A stretch of 64,000 bases of DNA from contig JACKEL010000004.1 in assembly GCA_020632975.1 (NCBI GenBank), positions 124,001-188,000 on the forward strand. The letters are read 5' to 3'. Under the pieces are notes generated by a model. The model saw only the letters and a program-made list of their open reading frames with translations. It searched no databases and was not told the DNA's origin. How positions within the stretch are numbered: the first letter of the stretch is position 1; each line of letters begins with the position of its first letter. Shown one piece after another: positions 25,853 to 34,593 of the stretch. This DNA comes from Myxococcales bacterium. GTDB taxonomy: Bacteria > Myxococcota_C > UBA6777. Made by a program: the position numbers and the translations under genes.

Positions 25853-26782
25853 TTATGACGCGCTACTTTGAGGAAGGCCCGCATTTGGGTTTTGGGCGCC
25901 GTAGGCTGTGGAGCGGATCTGTTTTTGTTGTTGGATGCCGCGATAACGCCCGTAGTGCATGGCCCAACGAAACCAAACCGAGCGAGGCCACTCTTGGAGT
26001 CGCTTGGTTTCGGCTGCATAACGCAGATCGCTCCACAAAGCACTCATATAGGGCATGATGGCGCGGCGAACCAGAGATGTCTCCCAAGGGGATTCAGAAA
26101 AAGTCGCAGCTTCTGCGGTGCCTTCACCAAAAAAGCGGCGGTAGCACGACTTGGCATCGTAGTTATGGGAGTGTTCAACGCGTGCGTTGGGAAGGTAGCT
26201 GATCTTGATCCCAGCATTGCGGATCTGTAGTGCCCATTCGATATCTTCGGAGTATCGGATGGTTTCATGGAAAGGGTATTGCTCCCACACAGCACGGCGC
26301 ATCCCACAACACGCCATAGAAAAGAAGTTTTCAAAGGATGGATTGCTGCGCCAACGTTTGTTTGTTTTCTCCGATGGTTCGGGCGGAAAAGCGTAGAGAT
26401 AGTCTCGCTGAACTTGCAACGTTGCATCTTCCCTTGCGACTTGGCGGCCATACACCACAGGGCTGGCGTTGAGACCCAGCAACATCTCTTCGAGCCAAGT
26501 GTTATGGAGCGGAACGCAGTCAGAGTTTAGGAAGATCAGGTTCTTACTTTTGCTGAGACGTGCGCCATCATTGAGCACGGCACCAGGGATATAAGTGTGG
26601 GCAGGGATGATCTTTTGGATGCTTGCGTAAGGTGCGATCAGATGGGCCGTTCGGTCGGTGGAGTCCGAATCGATATGAATCAACTCCCACGATGTCACGG
26701 TTTGTCTGCGGAGTCCTTCGAGGGTGCGTTGGATGATCTCTTCATCGTTGCGAGAGCGCATAATGATGGAGGCTTTAGGCAT
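25853..26782 (-). CDS. GT2-type glycosyltransferase
   Basis: 309 residues with a GT-A fold. ASIIMRSRNDEEIIQRTLEG is the usual family 2 opening. ELIHIDSDSTDRT is the nucleotide-binding Asp region, FLNSDCVPLHNTWLEE supplies the metal-binding D-x-D-like position (SDC), and RYSEDIEWALQIRNAG carries the ED catalytic-base motif. Family members invert configuration and often transfer rhamnose or hexoses. ATG 26782 has AAAGGAGAG. Downstream, 64 bases later, comes the nucleotidyltransferase-fold gene on the same strand, so the three genes 26782-23408 form one operon. A hairpin of 15 perfect pairs lies upstream of its start. Confidence 0.85.
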   Translation of the reverse strand: MPKASIIMRSRNDEEIIQRTLEGLRRQTVTSWELIHIDSDSTDRTAHLIAPYASIQKIIPAHTYIPGAVLNDGARLSKSKNLIFLNSDCVPLHNTWLEEMLLGLNASPVVYGRQVAREDATLQVQRDYLYAFPPEPSEKTNKRWRSNPSFENFFSMACCGMRRAVWEQYPFHETIRYSEDIEWALQIRNAGIKISYLPNARVEHSHNYDAKSCYRRFFGEGTAEAATFSESPWETSLVRRAIMPYMSALWSDLRYAAETKRLQEWPRSVWFRWAMHYGRYRGIQQQKQIRSTAYGAQNPNAGLPQSSAS

Positions 26783-27083
26783 GATCTTGCTCTCCTTTTT
26801 TCAGGAGGCGGCACGTGGCTTTTGCCCAGAATCCGCGAGTTTTCTCGCGGATTCTGGGAGGCCTACGCACTCCCGTCCTTGGGCAGAAAACCTCTGTCCT
26901 TTGAGGTTTGGTTATTCTTACCTTCCTGGCAAAATAACATGAGTAAGAAACTTCTTTTTGATTCAACAAAAAGGAACGTCTTCTTCCTTGAAGACTTTAG
27001 GTTTCATACAAAAAATACCGTTATCAATATGTGGGCCAATTTTTCAAACCGTTCAATGTTCGGAATTTACAAGGAGAGCCTTG
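26783..27083. other. Divergent intergenic region with a long hairpin
   Basis: 301 bases between the divergent GT2 gene and the NodB-like gene. The left part contains the 15-bp perfect palindrome described separately. The right part (26930-27060) is AT-rich and probably holds the plus-strand promoter, but no clear -35/-10 pair stands out. An in-frame upstream start at 26958 for the NodB-like gene was not used. Confidence 0.5.
26825..26858. repeat. Perfect 15-bp inverted repeat with TTTT loop
   Basis: CCCAGAATCCGCGAG at 26825-26839, TTTT, then the exact complement at 26844-26858. The stem is followed on neither strand by a T run, so it is not a normal intrinsic terminator. It lies 43 bases upstream of the GT2 start, within that gene's probable leader. 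TGCCCA before the stem and TGGGCA at 26879-26884 could form a competing pair. Confidence 0.85.
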
Positions 27084-27878
27084 ATGTTGATTTTGACTGG
27101 CGACGTTCACCACCAGACCTTGCGCACCAACGATCAACGCTATCTCAAAGGAACAGAGCCCGCATCTGCGCTGCGATATGCTGATATCGTGGCATCTTAC
27201 GGTGCCAAAGCGACGCTTTTTCTCACGGGAAAAGTTGGGATCGAGGAGCCAGAAGTTCTCAAGCGTCTCGCTATGAGATCTCACCTTGAAATCGCTGGCC
27301 ATACATATAACGCCTACCAACCATTGCTTTTTCACCGCATCAGTAAAAAACTCTTGGGCCAGTTTATGGGTCCCAAAGAGTGGCAGCGTTGGAGCATTCG
27401 TCAGACCTGCGATATCTTGTCGCGAGCCAGTGGTCAGCCAGTGGTGAGTTGGCGTAATCACGCCTATCTATCGGATGAACAGACGGTTCCTTTGCTTCGA
27501 GAAGAGGGCTTGCTTTGTTATTCAGATATCGTCCAAGAGTCGAGTCAGCCTTTTTCGAAGGATGGTTTGTTGTATGTGCCCATCAATGTGATCCCTGATC
27601 ACGAACATCTGTATCATGCTCATCGAACGCCTGAAACCGTGGAGTCTTGGGCAAAAAAGACGCGATTTGGAGACAGTTGGGGCAGTGGTTCATTTGATGC
27701 GAAGCGTTGGGGGGAGATGGTCGTGCAGCAAACGCGGTCTCTCGTTGAGCGCGGAAAGACCGCTTGTTTGTTGATTCACCCTGCTTGTATGGAAGCTTTG
27801 GACGACTTCAAGACATTTGATTGGATCATGCAGGGCCTCGCCGATCTACCGTCTGCTTGGATGCGTGAGGTGTTGTAA
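27084..27878 (+). CDS. NodB-like polysaccharide deacetylase-fold protein, atypical site
   Basis: 264 residues. The fold is suggested by LILTGDVHH at the N-terminus (Asp7 as the general base position), SYGAKATLFLTGKVGIEEPE, HLEIAGHTYNAY and the late LLIHP. These follow the NodB order motif 1, TFF-like strand, motif 2, motif 5. Motif 2 is normally H-(S/T)-x-x-H; here only the first His is present (HTYNA), so metal binding is not classical. VVSWRNHAYLSD replaces the usual RxPxG. It could deacetylate a sugar of the repeat unit or be a non-catalytic relative. ATG 27084 has AAGGAGAGCC. The last 53 bases overlap the convergent O-antigen ligase gene. Confidence 0.7.
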   Translation: MLILTGDVHHQTLRTNDQRYLKGTEPASALRYADIVASYGAKATLFLTGKVGIEEPEVLKRLAMRSHLEIAGHTYNAYQPLLFHRISKKLLGQFMGPKEWQRWSIRQTCDILSRASGQPVVSWRNHAYLSDEQTVPLLREEGLLCYSDIVQESSQPFSKDGLLYVPINVIPDHEHLYHAHRTPETVESWAKKTRFGDSWGSGSFDAKRWGEMVVQQTRSLVERGKTACLLIHPACMEALDDFKTFDWIMQGLADLPSAWMREVL

Positions 27879-29400
27879 GCGTGCGATTTCTCCAAGAGAG
27901 CGGGGGTTGCGTGGAAGGGTTTGGGGGGGCGTTTTGATACGCTTGGGTTGCTGCCCAGCCCGGAAGCATGGGCATCTTAGGAATCTCTGGTTTCTTGGGG
28001 ATGGGAAAGGGCTTGGGCGGGGTCTGTTTGCTTTTTTGTGGTGATGTGTCTTTTGCGATCGTTGTCTCTTTGGGGGTTTTGACGCGTTTGGGATTTGTTT
28101 GTGCCGCGAGCGCGACGCGAGAGAGCGACATCGCAAGTGCCATAAAGAAAAAGACCAACAACATCGAGCGTTGTTGTCGGAGAACAGGCTCTGCAAAAGA
28201 CTGAAGGAAGGCTGTGCATATCCCCAAGAATAGGGCATTTGCGGAAAGTGCATGACTGATCAGCAAGCCGCGCAACAACCAAAAGACGACGTACAAAGGG
28301 ATGAGGGCAAAGAGAAGAAGTCCGATGTATCCTGTTTCGCCAGCGATCAACCAATAGAGGTGGTGCGCGACGGTTGTGTCGGCTGCTTCGGGATCTTGGC
28401 CGAAGACGTGGATCTGGGCATGGACATATTGATTGAGTCCCACACCAAAGAGATGATCTTTTGCGAGTTCTTTGCATTGATCGTTGTGGTGATGTCGCGC
28501 AGCTGCCGAGCTTTTGGGAGCCTTGGCGATGCGTTCGAGCATGGCTGGCAAGAACTTGAGAAGCATCAAGGTCCCAAGCACTGCAAGTCCCATCGTAAGG
28601 CGTAGGCTGGGAAATGGATCATGTGGACGTAGCGCACTTGCGGGACGTAAGCGAGAGACGAGACCGCGGGCGATCATCAAACCATAAGAACTTGCCAAGC
28701 CCAACCCCAAGATGATCCATCCGGCCCGTGAACGCGTCATGATCACCGCTGCACAAGCCCCACCCAAGGTTATCGCAAAAAGTAGACGTTGTTTGGGTTT
28801 GGGGCTGAGAAAAAGCTTGCTGAGAAGAAAAGGGGCCATCATGTTCATCATGATGCTAAGGGTGTTGGAATGGGCGAAGCTTCCGCGAAGTCGATACATA
28901 CCTGTGAAGCGTTGGTGCAGACTCAAGACAAGCTGAATCCAACAAAAGATCAGCACGATGTGCGTGACGGCTTCTTCGAGTTCTTCGCGCTCCAAAGTCG
29001 AAAACTGTGCGACAAGGAGAAGATAGAAAAATAAAACGCGAAGATGTTTTCCCATCTCAAAAAAGAAATAATCTTTTCTTGCAGCGGCAAAAAGTCCCCC
29101 CAAAAGACACCATCCCAAAAAGAGCAAAAAGAGGCGGCCTACACCATCAAGTCGGATCTTGGGCCAAAGAAAGATCGCGAGGGCTAGGACTGGCGCGTCG
29201 AGCATCGCGATAGAGAGACCGCTACTCGAACCGCGATAGGGCTCAAAAAAAAGAGTGATGTCTTTGTAGAAAAAGCCAAGAAAGAATAAAACGCTTCCCA
29301 TACTCCACATCATGCGGCGTTTGGGGTCGCGAAAAAGCAGAAAAAAGGCACCTGTGACCCCAGCCAAACCCATCAAAAAGACAAGTTGCTTGGGCTCCAT
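27826..29400 (-). CDS. O-antigen ligase / Wzy-type polymerase family protein
   Basis: 524 residues with about eleven or twelve membrane segments. The family polymerises lipid-linked repeat units in the periplasm (Wzy) or ligates polymer to lipid A (WaaL). The Wzy_C region is marked by SFAHSNTLSIMMNM, MTRSRAGWIILGL and the long loop DHLFGVGLNQYVHA, followed by HHLYWLIAGETGYIGLLLF. The His and Arg residues of these loops match sites considered catalytic in the family. The last 100 residues are a soluble Lys/Pro/Thr-rich tail. Polymerase is preferred over ligase because a flippase, exporter and chain-length protein are nearby. ATG 29400 has AAGGAG. Confidence 0.85.
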   Translation of the reverse strand: MEPKQLVFLMGLAGVTGAFFLLFRDPKRRMMWSMGSVLFFLGFFYKDITLFFEPYRGSSSGLSIAMLDAPVLALAIFLWPKIRLDGVGRLFLLFLGWCLLGGLFAAARKDYFFFEMGKHLRVLFFYLLLVAQFSTLEREELEEAVTHIVLIFCWIQLVLSLHQRFTGMYRLRGSFAHSNTLSIMMNMMAPFLLSKLFLSPKPKQRLLFAITLGGACAAVIMTRSRAGWIILGLGLASSYGLMIARGLVSRLRPASALRPHDPFPSLRLTMGLAVLGTLMLLKFLPAMLERIAKAPKSSAAARHHHNDQCKELAKDHLFGVGLNQYVHAQIHVFGQDPEAADTTVAHHLYWLIAGETGYIGLLLFALIPLYVVFWLLRGLLISHALSANALFLGICTAFLQSFAEPVLRQQRSMLLVFFFMALAMSLSRVALAAQTNPKRVKTPKETTIAKDTSPQKSKQTPPKPFPIPKKPEIPKMPMLPGWAATQAYQNAPPNPSTQPPLSWRNRTLTTPHASKQTVDRRGPA

Positions 29401-30647
29401 AGGCGAACTCCTTGGGGTTTTTGGAGGGGATCATGGATAGGAAAAGAGGACTCTACCGCTTCGTCTTTTTTCTTGGGCACAACATGTCTCTCAAGAAAGT
29501 CTTCTAGCTCATGGAGATAGCGGCGGAACGAGAAGCGGAGACGGGTGCGGACAGTTGCTTGTCTTGCTTGTTCCATGATCTCGGGTGAGGGATGGAACAA
29601 GTTTTTGATGCGCTTGGCCAGTTGATCGGCTTTTCCTGCATCAAAGTGTTGAGGACAGACACCCAGTTCAAACATCTCTCGAAGTCCACCCACAGAGGTG
29701 GAGATGACATGGAGCCCTGACGCGAGCGCTTCGAGTTGAGATAGGCCGAAAGGCTCGGGCCATCGAGAGGGAAACACGAGCGCATCATGTTGAGCGAGGA
29801 TCTGGGGGATGTCCGCATGAGGGCGTTTGCCTGCCCATGTGATCACTTGATCAAGGCCGAGTTTGCTGGCTTTTTGTTGAAGCTCATCAACCCAAGAGGG
29901 CTCACCTGCACCCACAAAGGTACAACGCACCTTGTCTTTGGGCAGTAAAGCGAGAGCTTCCACAAGCGTATCGACGCCTTTGTCATGGCTAAGTGTCCCC
30001 ACGTACAGCAAGCGCAAAGGCTGCTGTACAGACCATGAGCCCGACTTTTCTGGAAAGCGCGACAAGTCGATGCCTTGGTAGATGATGTGTTGTTGTTTGG
30101 GACGAAAGCCTTTTCGTGCGAGATCTTCGGCAAGATAGCGGCTGATGTAAGTTGTGGGGATATCGTCGAGTGAGCCCCACGACAAACCGATCGGTTGCTT
30201 GAAAAGCTGGTACATCGGGCGCTTTTCAACGTACTGGAGCGGATAATAATCGTTGATGCTCATCGCGCAGGGGATGCCCATCTCACGGGCCACTTGGAGG
30301 GGCCCCAAGCCAATGCGATTGAGATTCCAAAAGAACACGCGTTCTGGCTGTGTTTCCTCAAAAAACTGGCGGCTTTGGTGGGTGTTCCAAAGTGCAGCCT
30401 CGGCCTTTTGAAAAGTATCGTAGGTGGGAGGCTGATCCCAAGGGGCATTGGGGCGAAGGATGCGGTGGATGCGGACGCCATGCTCTGAAAGACTGGTGCT
30501 TTCTTCCAAGGCCCCTGCCTCCGTCGTCAAAAGATCGACACGCGCACCGCGTTGGGCCATGTATTCGGCAAAAGCGATGGCTAGCAGCTCGTAGCCGCCT
30601 TTGATGATAGGGGGAGCGAGGTTGGAGACAATGCAGATGGATTCCAT
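29373..30647 (-). CDS. GT4-type glycosyltransferase
   Basis: 424 residues, GT-B fold. The N-terminus SICIVSNLAPPIIKGGYELL carries the acceptor-side Gly-Gly loop. The C-terminal half has LLYVGTLSHDKGVDTLVEAL and EPFGLSQLEALASGLHVIST. The start at 30647 is supported because it begins exactly at the conserved first strand; an open frame reaching 31262 includes 205 residues that are only the shadow of the flippase gene. Consequently it overlaps the flippase end by 67 bases, and its own end overlaps the polymerase start by 28 bases. The gene order phosphodiesterase, flippase, this gene, polymerase is tightly packed and probably cotranscribed from upstream of 33321. Confidence 0.85.
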   Translation of the reverse strand: MESICIVSNLAPPIIKGGYELLAIAFAEYMAQRGARVDLLTTEAGALEESTSLSEHGVRIHRILRPNAPWDQPPTYDTFQKAEAALWNTHQSRQFFEETQPERVFFWNLNRIGLGPLQVAREMGIPCAMSINDYYPLQYVEKRPMYQLFKQPIGLSWGSLDDIPTTYISRYLAEDLARKGFRPKQQHIIYQGIDLSRFPEKSGSWSVQQPLRLLYVGTLSHDKGVDTLVEALALLPKDKVRCTFVGAGEPSWVDELQQKASKLGLDQVITWAGKRPHADIPQILAQHDALVFPSRWPEPFGLSQLEALASGLHVISTSVGGLREMFELGVCPQHFDAGKADQLAKRIKNLFHPSPEIMEQARQATVRTRLRFSFRRYLHELEDFLERHVVPKKKDEAVESSFPIHDPLQKPQGVRLWSPSNLSF

Positions 30648-32062
30648 GGTGATCTCCGCAAAAAGTAGAGAAAAGCCGCAGCACTTAAGGCAAATGCACC
30701 CACTTCCCAAGCTGCGAGCATGACGAGCACGATCCGTGGGGACCATGCAAAGTTCCAAGTGGCAGCGAATCCCACTGCAAACCAAAAGCCAACAAGTGGA
30801 ACTGCTGGAAAAACAAAGAAATATTCCAAGATCTTTTTCGCGGGGATATGGATGGACGCCGCACAAACCTTGGTGATGTAGCCAAGGTCCCACGCTATCC
30901 CAACGATACACAGCGCGATCGCGTAGCCCAGTGGACCCCAGAGCCATCCCACGAGGGCTGCAACAAGCAAACCTGAGACGCCACGCCACAGGACTGCCTT
31001 GGCGACGATGCGTTGCTCTCCGCGCAAAGCAAGTGCGTTGCTGAGGATGCTTTGGAAGACGTTGACCCATGTACCTAGGAGCAACCAAACAAAAAGCGAG
31101 AGGGTGAGAGAGGGGGCTTCGCCGATCCATGCGGTAAAAAGGATATCGCGGTGCAAAAGGGCGAAACTCATAAAAGGCCAAGCTACCAAACCACACCAAA
31201 AAAGTGCTTTGAGGATGGCTTCTTGGGCGGCACCTTGGGATCTCGCAAAAGCTGGGCTCCATGCGTTGAGGATTTGTCTACAAAAGACGCCAAAGTATAC
31301 GCAAAGCTTGAATGCAAGATCGTAATAAGCAACGATTTGGTAGGAGAATAGAGTACTTAGAAGGATTGGTTCGATGCGCCCCAAGACATTGGAAGCCAAC
31401 CCGATCGAGAAAAATGGGGCTGTTTCCTTCCAGATCTGTTTGTATTGTGCCAGTGACAAGAGCTGCCAACGAGGTCGATCTTGGCGATGGCGCCGCCAAA
31501 CAAAGCCAATCAACAGTAGCCCTTCAAGCCACTGTGAGATCACAAAAAGCGAGACCAACAAGCCCAAGTTGCGCGCGCCAAAAAACCATAGACCAAGCAC
31601 ACCCAGCACAAAAAAGAGTCGCCCTGTCATATAAGCCGCGTGGCTCCAAGCCAAGTCCTCTCGGCCATTGAGCAACATCTGGAGGCTGCGGATCGGCAGC
31701 ATCGCACACGCTGTAAAAAGTAAGAGCATCCAGTACCAAGAAAGAGAAAAGAAAGAAGCAATAAAGAAGATAAAAAGACCAAATCCTACCGACCAAGTAG
31801 AAACAGCGCTCCATAGTTTGTCGATGGTTTGCGGTTTTTGGTTTTTCTCTGTTGCTGAGACATCGCGGAAGATCACCATGCCTAGGCCAAGATCAAAGGT
31901 CGTGATCTGTTGATACCACGCCAAGAGAACCACCCACTGACCATAGCCTTTGTCACCCCACATCGACCAGATCACTGGGGCCAAGACGATCACGGCCCCA
32001 AAGTCGATCACCATGCGGAGGTAGCCGCTTGAGAGCGCGAAAAGAAGATTGCGGCGCTTCAT
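30581..32062 (-). CDS. Wzx-type polysaccharide flippase (MOP superfamily)
   Basis: 493 residues with about fourteen membrane segments. The start LLFALSSGYLRMVIDFGAVI and the conserved first-helix loop WSMWGDKGYGQWVVLLAWYQ fit Wzx/RfbX proteins. DLGLGMVIFRDVSA is the usual second block. These proteins move the undecaprenyl-diphosphate repeat unit from the cytoplasmic to the periplasmic side. The last 25 residues are polar and overlap the following glycosyltransferase gene. ATG 32062 overlaps the upstream TGA in an ATGA junction, so its translation is coupled to the phosphodiesterase gene. Other MOP transporters (MATE, MurJ) are less likely because of the neighbours. Confidence 0.85.
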   Translation of the reverse strand: MKRRNLLFALSSGYLRMVIDFGAVIVLAPVIWSMWGDKGYGQWVVLLAWYQQITTFDLGLGMVIFRDVSATEKNQKPQTIDKLWSAVSTWSVGFGLFIFFIASFFSLSWYWMLLLFTACAMLPIRSLQMLLNGREDLAWSHAAYMTGRLFFVLGVLGLWFFGARNLGLLVSLFVISQWLEGLLLIGFVWRRHRQDRPRWQLLSLAQYKQIWKETAPFFSIGLASNVLGRIEPILLSTLFSYQIVAYYDLAFKLCVYFGVFCRQILNAWSPAFARSQGAAQEAILKALFWCGLVAWPFMSFALLHRDILFTAWIGEAPSLTLSLFVWLLLGTWVNVFQSILSNALALRGEQRIVAKAVLWRGVSGLLVAALVGWLWGPLGYAIALCIVGIAWDLGYITKVCAASIHIPAKKILEYFFVFPAVPLVGFWFAVGFAATWNFAWSPRIVLVMLAAWEVGAFALSAAAFLYFLRRSPWNPSALSPTSLPLSSKAATSC

Positions 32063-33321
32063 CTGGAGGCCTCTTTTCTCGATGAGGCCGAGGCTTGCGA
32101 AGAAGCTGCGAGATGAAGTGCTTGTGAACGAAGTTCTTGTCTTGATGGAGTGTAGATCCGCTTTGTTTCTGCAACGCTAGGTGGAAGTGCTGTCGCCATC
32201 AAGCGATAAAAGTCGTCGATGCGAGGTGTTTCCCCAAGGACACTGTGGGCCTCTGGGTGATTGGAGAGGATCGTCGCGGTAGAATGGATGTCTGCGGGGT
32301 CAAATCCGTGCATTCCAAGCGGGGGGTTTTGGCCCATATCATTGGGGTGGATCAAGACGCCTGGATTGGTGAGAAAGTAGGCATCTCCATAGCGATTGTC
32401 CTCGAAACAAAGGCCTTCTCGCGAAATCTCTGCGCGCGTGAGCCAGTGGCCAAAGTCCACATGTGAAAGGGACTCCATGATCCTTTCGCGGGCTTGGGGG
32501 CGCAAGAACCAGTAGCGCGCCAATGTCGCGTCGTAGAGGGCGAGATAGTCTTCTCCCCATCGCAGACCCGCAGTGCCGTCCAGTGTGGGGATCTCAACAT
32601 GTCGATGGATCGGGGTCATCCCATGATCGGACATGACCGTGAGACGCACCTCCCAGCCTTGGGCCTTGAGATCTCGTGTGAGTTCGCGAAGCGTTTCTTC
32701 GTACCAATACAAACGCAGTGTCGCGCCTTGTGGACCATGGCGATGCATGAGCCCGTCAAGACGCGGGAAATACAAGAAAGCCCAACGACATGCGGGAGCT
32801 TCTTTGAGGCGCTTGCGTAGAGAGGCGACACCTTCTTCTTCGCTTTTCTTCCAGTCTGCACACCAGTAGGGGATCTTTTTCTCGTCGAGTTTTTGGAAAA
32901 TTGTTGGAAAACATGTCTGGGAAACGCTAAAGATATTTTGCTTTTCTGTGTAGTCAAAGTCTTTCATTTTTCCAAAGTCTAGCGCATACAGATCAAAGTA
33001 ACCTTCGATACCTGCGTAACGACCGTAGGCTTTGGAGAGCCACCGACGAAAACGATGATGTTCGCCAAAAGACTTGGGAAGACGACGGAGCTTGTGGAGC
33101 GGGGCCAGCGATGAAGTGCCTTGGGCGCGTTGAAAAAGCGTCCAATGACCGTGTTCTTGGGGAAGCATCCCACTAAGGATGGAAGGGACACAAGTGGAGC
33201 TGTAGCCGAGGATGGTACGCGCTGGGGCGCGGTACGCGTCAAGCCAAGCAAAAGCTTGGTTTTTTTCGACGATATCCCAGCCCATGGCATCAATGAAGAC
33301 AAATAAATCGAGTGTTCGCAT
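32059..33321 (-). CDS. Type I phosphodiesterase / nucleotide pyrophosphatase family protein
   Basis: 420 residues of the alkaline-phosphatase superfamily. Metal-binding Asp11 is in LFVFIDAMGWD. The nucleophile is probably Thr43 in GYSSTCVPSILSG, SDHGM near the middle binds the second metal, and a His lies in GMHGFDPADIHS. Such enzymes hydrolyse phosphodiester or pyrophosphate bonds. There is no signal peptide or membrane segment, so it should be cytoplasmic. I chose ATG 33321, with AAGGAGG at the right distance and a start on the first core strand; the frame extends to 33525 with Lys/His-rich, non-homologous-looking residues. It is the first gene of the flippase operon, so it may act on a nucleotide sugar or phospho-substituent of the repeat unit. 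Confidence 0.85.
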   Translation of the reverse strand: MRTLDLFVFIDAMGWDIVEKNQAFAWLDAYRAPARTILGYSSTCVPSILSGMLPQEHGHWTLFQRAQGTSSLAPLHKLRRLPKSFGEHHRFRRWLSKAYGRYAGIEGYFDLYALDFGKMKDFDYTEKQNIFSVSQTCFPTIFQKLDEKKIPYWCADWKKSEEEGVASLRKRLKEAPACRWAFLYFPRLDGLMHRHGPQGATLRLYWYEETLRELTRDLKAQGWEVRLTVMSDHGMTPIHRHVEIPTLDGTAGLRWGEDYLALYDATLARYWFLRPQARERIMESLSHVDFGHWLTRAEISREGLCFEDNRYGDAYFLTNPGVLIHPNDMGQNPPLGMHGFDPADIHSTATILSNHPEAHSVLGETPRIDDFYRLMATALPPSVAETKRIYTPSRQELRSQALHLAASSQASASSRKEASR

Positions 33322-33855
33322 GGTGCCTCCTTGCAGTCGGATAACCCTTCTTCCTTGAAGGGGATGATGTCTGGTTCGCAGCCGCTCCGTGCTTTGTTCC
33401 AAACTATTTTTGTGGAACGACACGCCACACTTCTTTCTTGAATGCTTTTTCAAAGGATGTGCCTTTTTCTTCGGAGAGAGCTTGGCTTGGGCTAGAGGGG
33501 TCTGGGATCCAAAAAAAGAAGACATAGCGATGTCGGCTCAAATTGGAGTCCAACACTGAGACATCTGAGATATGAAGATATATGAATATATTTATTGGCG
33601 TGGGATGTTTTCGCGTTTTTTATTTTACGATTTTGGCGTATGGAGCATTCAGTTGCTGGGTGAGGAGGCCGTTGATTAGGAGAGTCAAACCAAAGAGACA
33701 ACGCTTTGGGAAAGCATTCTTTTTGTTGCAGTAGAAGTTTGAGGTGGCGAGAGAATTGCAATGCTATGCACCTTATCAAGAAAGCGTCATGAGACGTTCC
33801 TCTTTTCTTGTTGCATCGAGATTTCTACGACAAAAGAGAAAAAGGGAAGAGAAAA
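33322..33855. other. Divergent intergenic region in the polysaccharide locus
   Basis: 534 bases between the divergent phosphodiesterase and acyltransferase genes. It contains an AT-rich stretch at 33560-33625 and a sigma-54-like site at 33745-33760. Short open frames on both strands here lack ribosome-binding sites and look non-coding. It presumably carries the promoter of the minus-strand flippase operon, which I could not pinpoint. Confidence 0.5.
33745..33760 (+). promoter_or_regulatory. Possible sigma-54 (-24/-12) promoter
   Basis: TGGCGA at 33745-33750, five bases, TTGCA at 33756-33760. The invariant GG and GC have correct spacing and the TTGCA is perfect, but two of six -24 positions deviate from TGGCAC. 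It lies 96 bases before the acyltransferase start, a position similar to the stronger site at 21022. Confidence 0.3.
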
Positions 33856-34518
33856 ATGCTTCAGCGTATCAGCAAACAAATAAAAGACACGATGCGGTCC
33901 TATTATTGGGCATCTCGTTTGGGTGCGTTGGGGGAACGAACGTGGATCAGTTTGGGGGCCCATATCCAAGATGGTAAGAATCTGTATCTCGGTCGAGATG
34001 GCTATCTTGGTCATGGGACGCGCTTGTTTGGTAACACGCTTCCACCCAAAGGGATTCGGATCGGGGATCGTTTTGTGATTCGAGAAGATGCTTATCTCAG
34101 TGCAACAGATGGAGAGATCAGCATCGGTAACGACTGTTTTATCGGCCCTCAAGTGGTGATGTACGGAAACGGCGGCGTGTTTATTGGAAACAAAGTTTTG
34201 ATCGCCGCGCATGTTTGTATCGCTTCCATCAATCATCGCCATGGTGATGTGACGAAACCTATCGCAGATCAGGGCCTTGAGTTGGCTCCTGTCGAGATTG
34301 GAGATGGCGCATGGATTGGCGCCAATGCCACGATCGTTCCAGGGGTACAGATCGGAGAAGGAGCCGTGATCGGAGCGGGTGCTGTGGTGCATCGCTCGGT
34401 TCCTGCTTATTGCGTGGCGGTGGGAAGCCCCTTGCGTATCCTGAAACATCGAGATGTTGAGGGAAAAAGTGAGATGAGCGCAAGTGTGGAAGATGTAAGA
34501 AAAAGTCTCTTGATGTAG
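33856..34518 (+). CDS. Left-handed beta-helix acyltransferase (hexapeptide repeat)
   Basis: 220 residues rich in hexapeptide turns: LYLGRDGYLGHGTRLFG, ISIGNDCFIGPQVV, VFIGNKVLIAAHVC, VEIGDGAWIGANAT and VQIGEGAVIGAGAVV. These form the trimeric helix of the LacA/WecH/CysE-type acetyltransferases. The loop ASINHRHGD contains the catalytic His usual for the xenobiotic/maltose acetyltransferase group. AVGSPLRILKHRD is the typical family ending. It should O-acetylate (or otherwise acylate) a sugar of the polysaccharide. ATG 33856 has AGGGAAGAG upstream; a TTG at 33808 is a poorer alternative. First gene of a plus-strand run with two glycosyltransferases and the co-polymerase. Confidence 0.88.
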   Translation: MLQRISKQIKDTMRSYYWASRLGALGERTWISLGAHIQDGKNLYLGRDGYLGHGTRLFGNTLPPKGIRIGDRFVIREDAYLSATDGEISIGNDCFIGPQVVMYGNGGVFIGNKVLIAAHVCIASINHRHGDVTKPIADQGLELAPVEIGDGAWIGANATIVPGVQIGEGAVIGAGAVVHRSVPAYCVAVGSPLRILKHRDVEGKSEMSASVEDVRKSLLM

Positions 34519-34593
34519 CGACCCTCAGGATGATGGAAGGCGCATCAACAAAAAGCCCAAGGATTGGGCGGTTTTCTCCAAGGAGGAGAGTCG

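Noticed and set aside
29373..31262. Reading the GT4 gene as a 629-residue protein from 31262
   Set aside because: The first 205 residues are a frame-shifted shadow of the flippase. The real N-terminal strand begins at 30647 next to a GGAG site.
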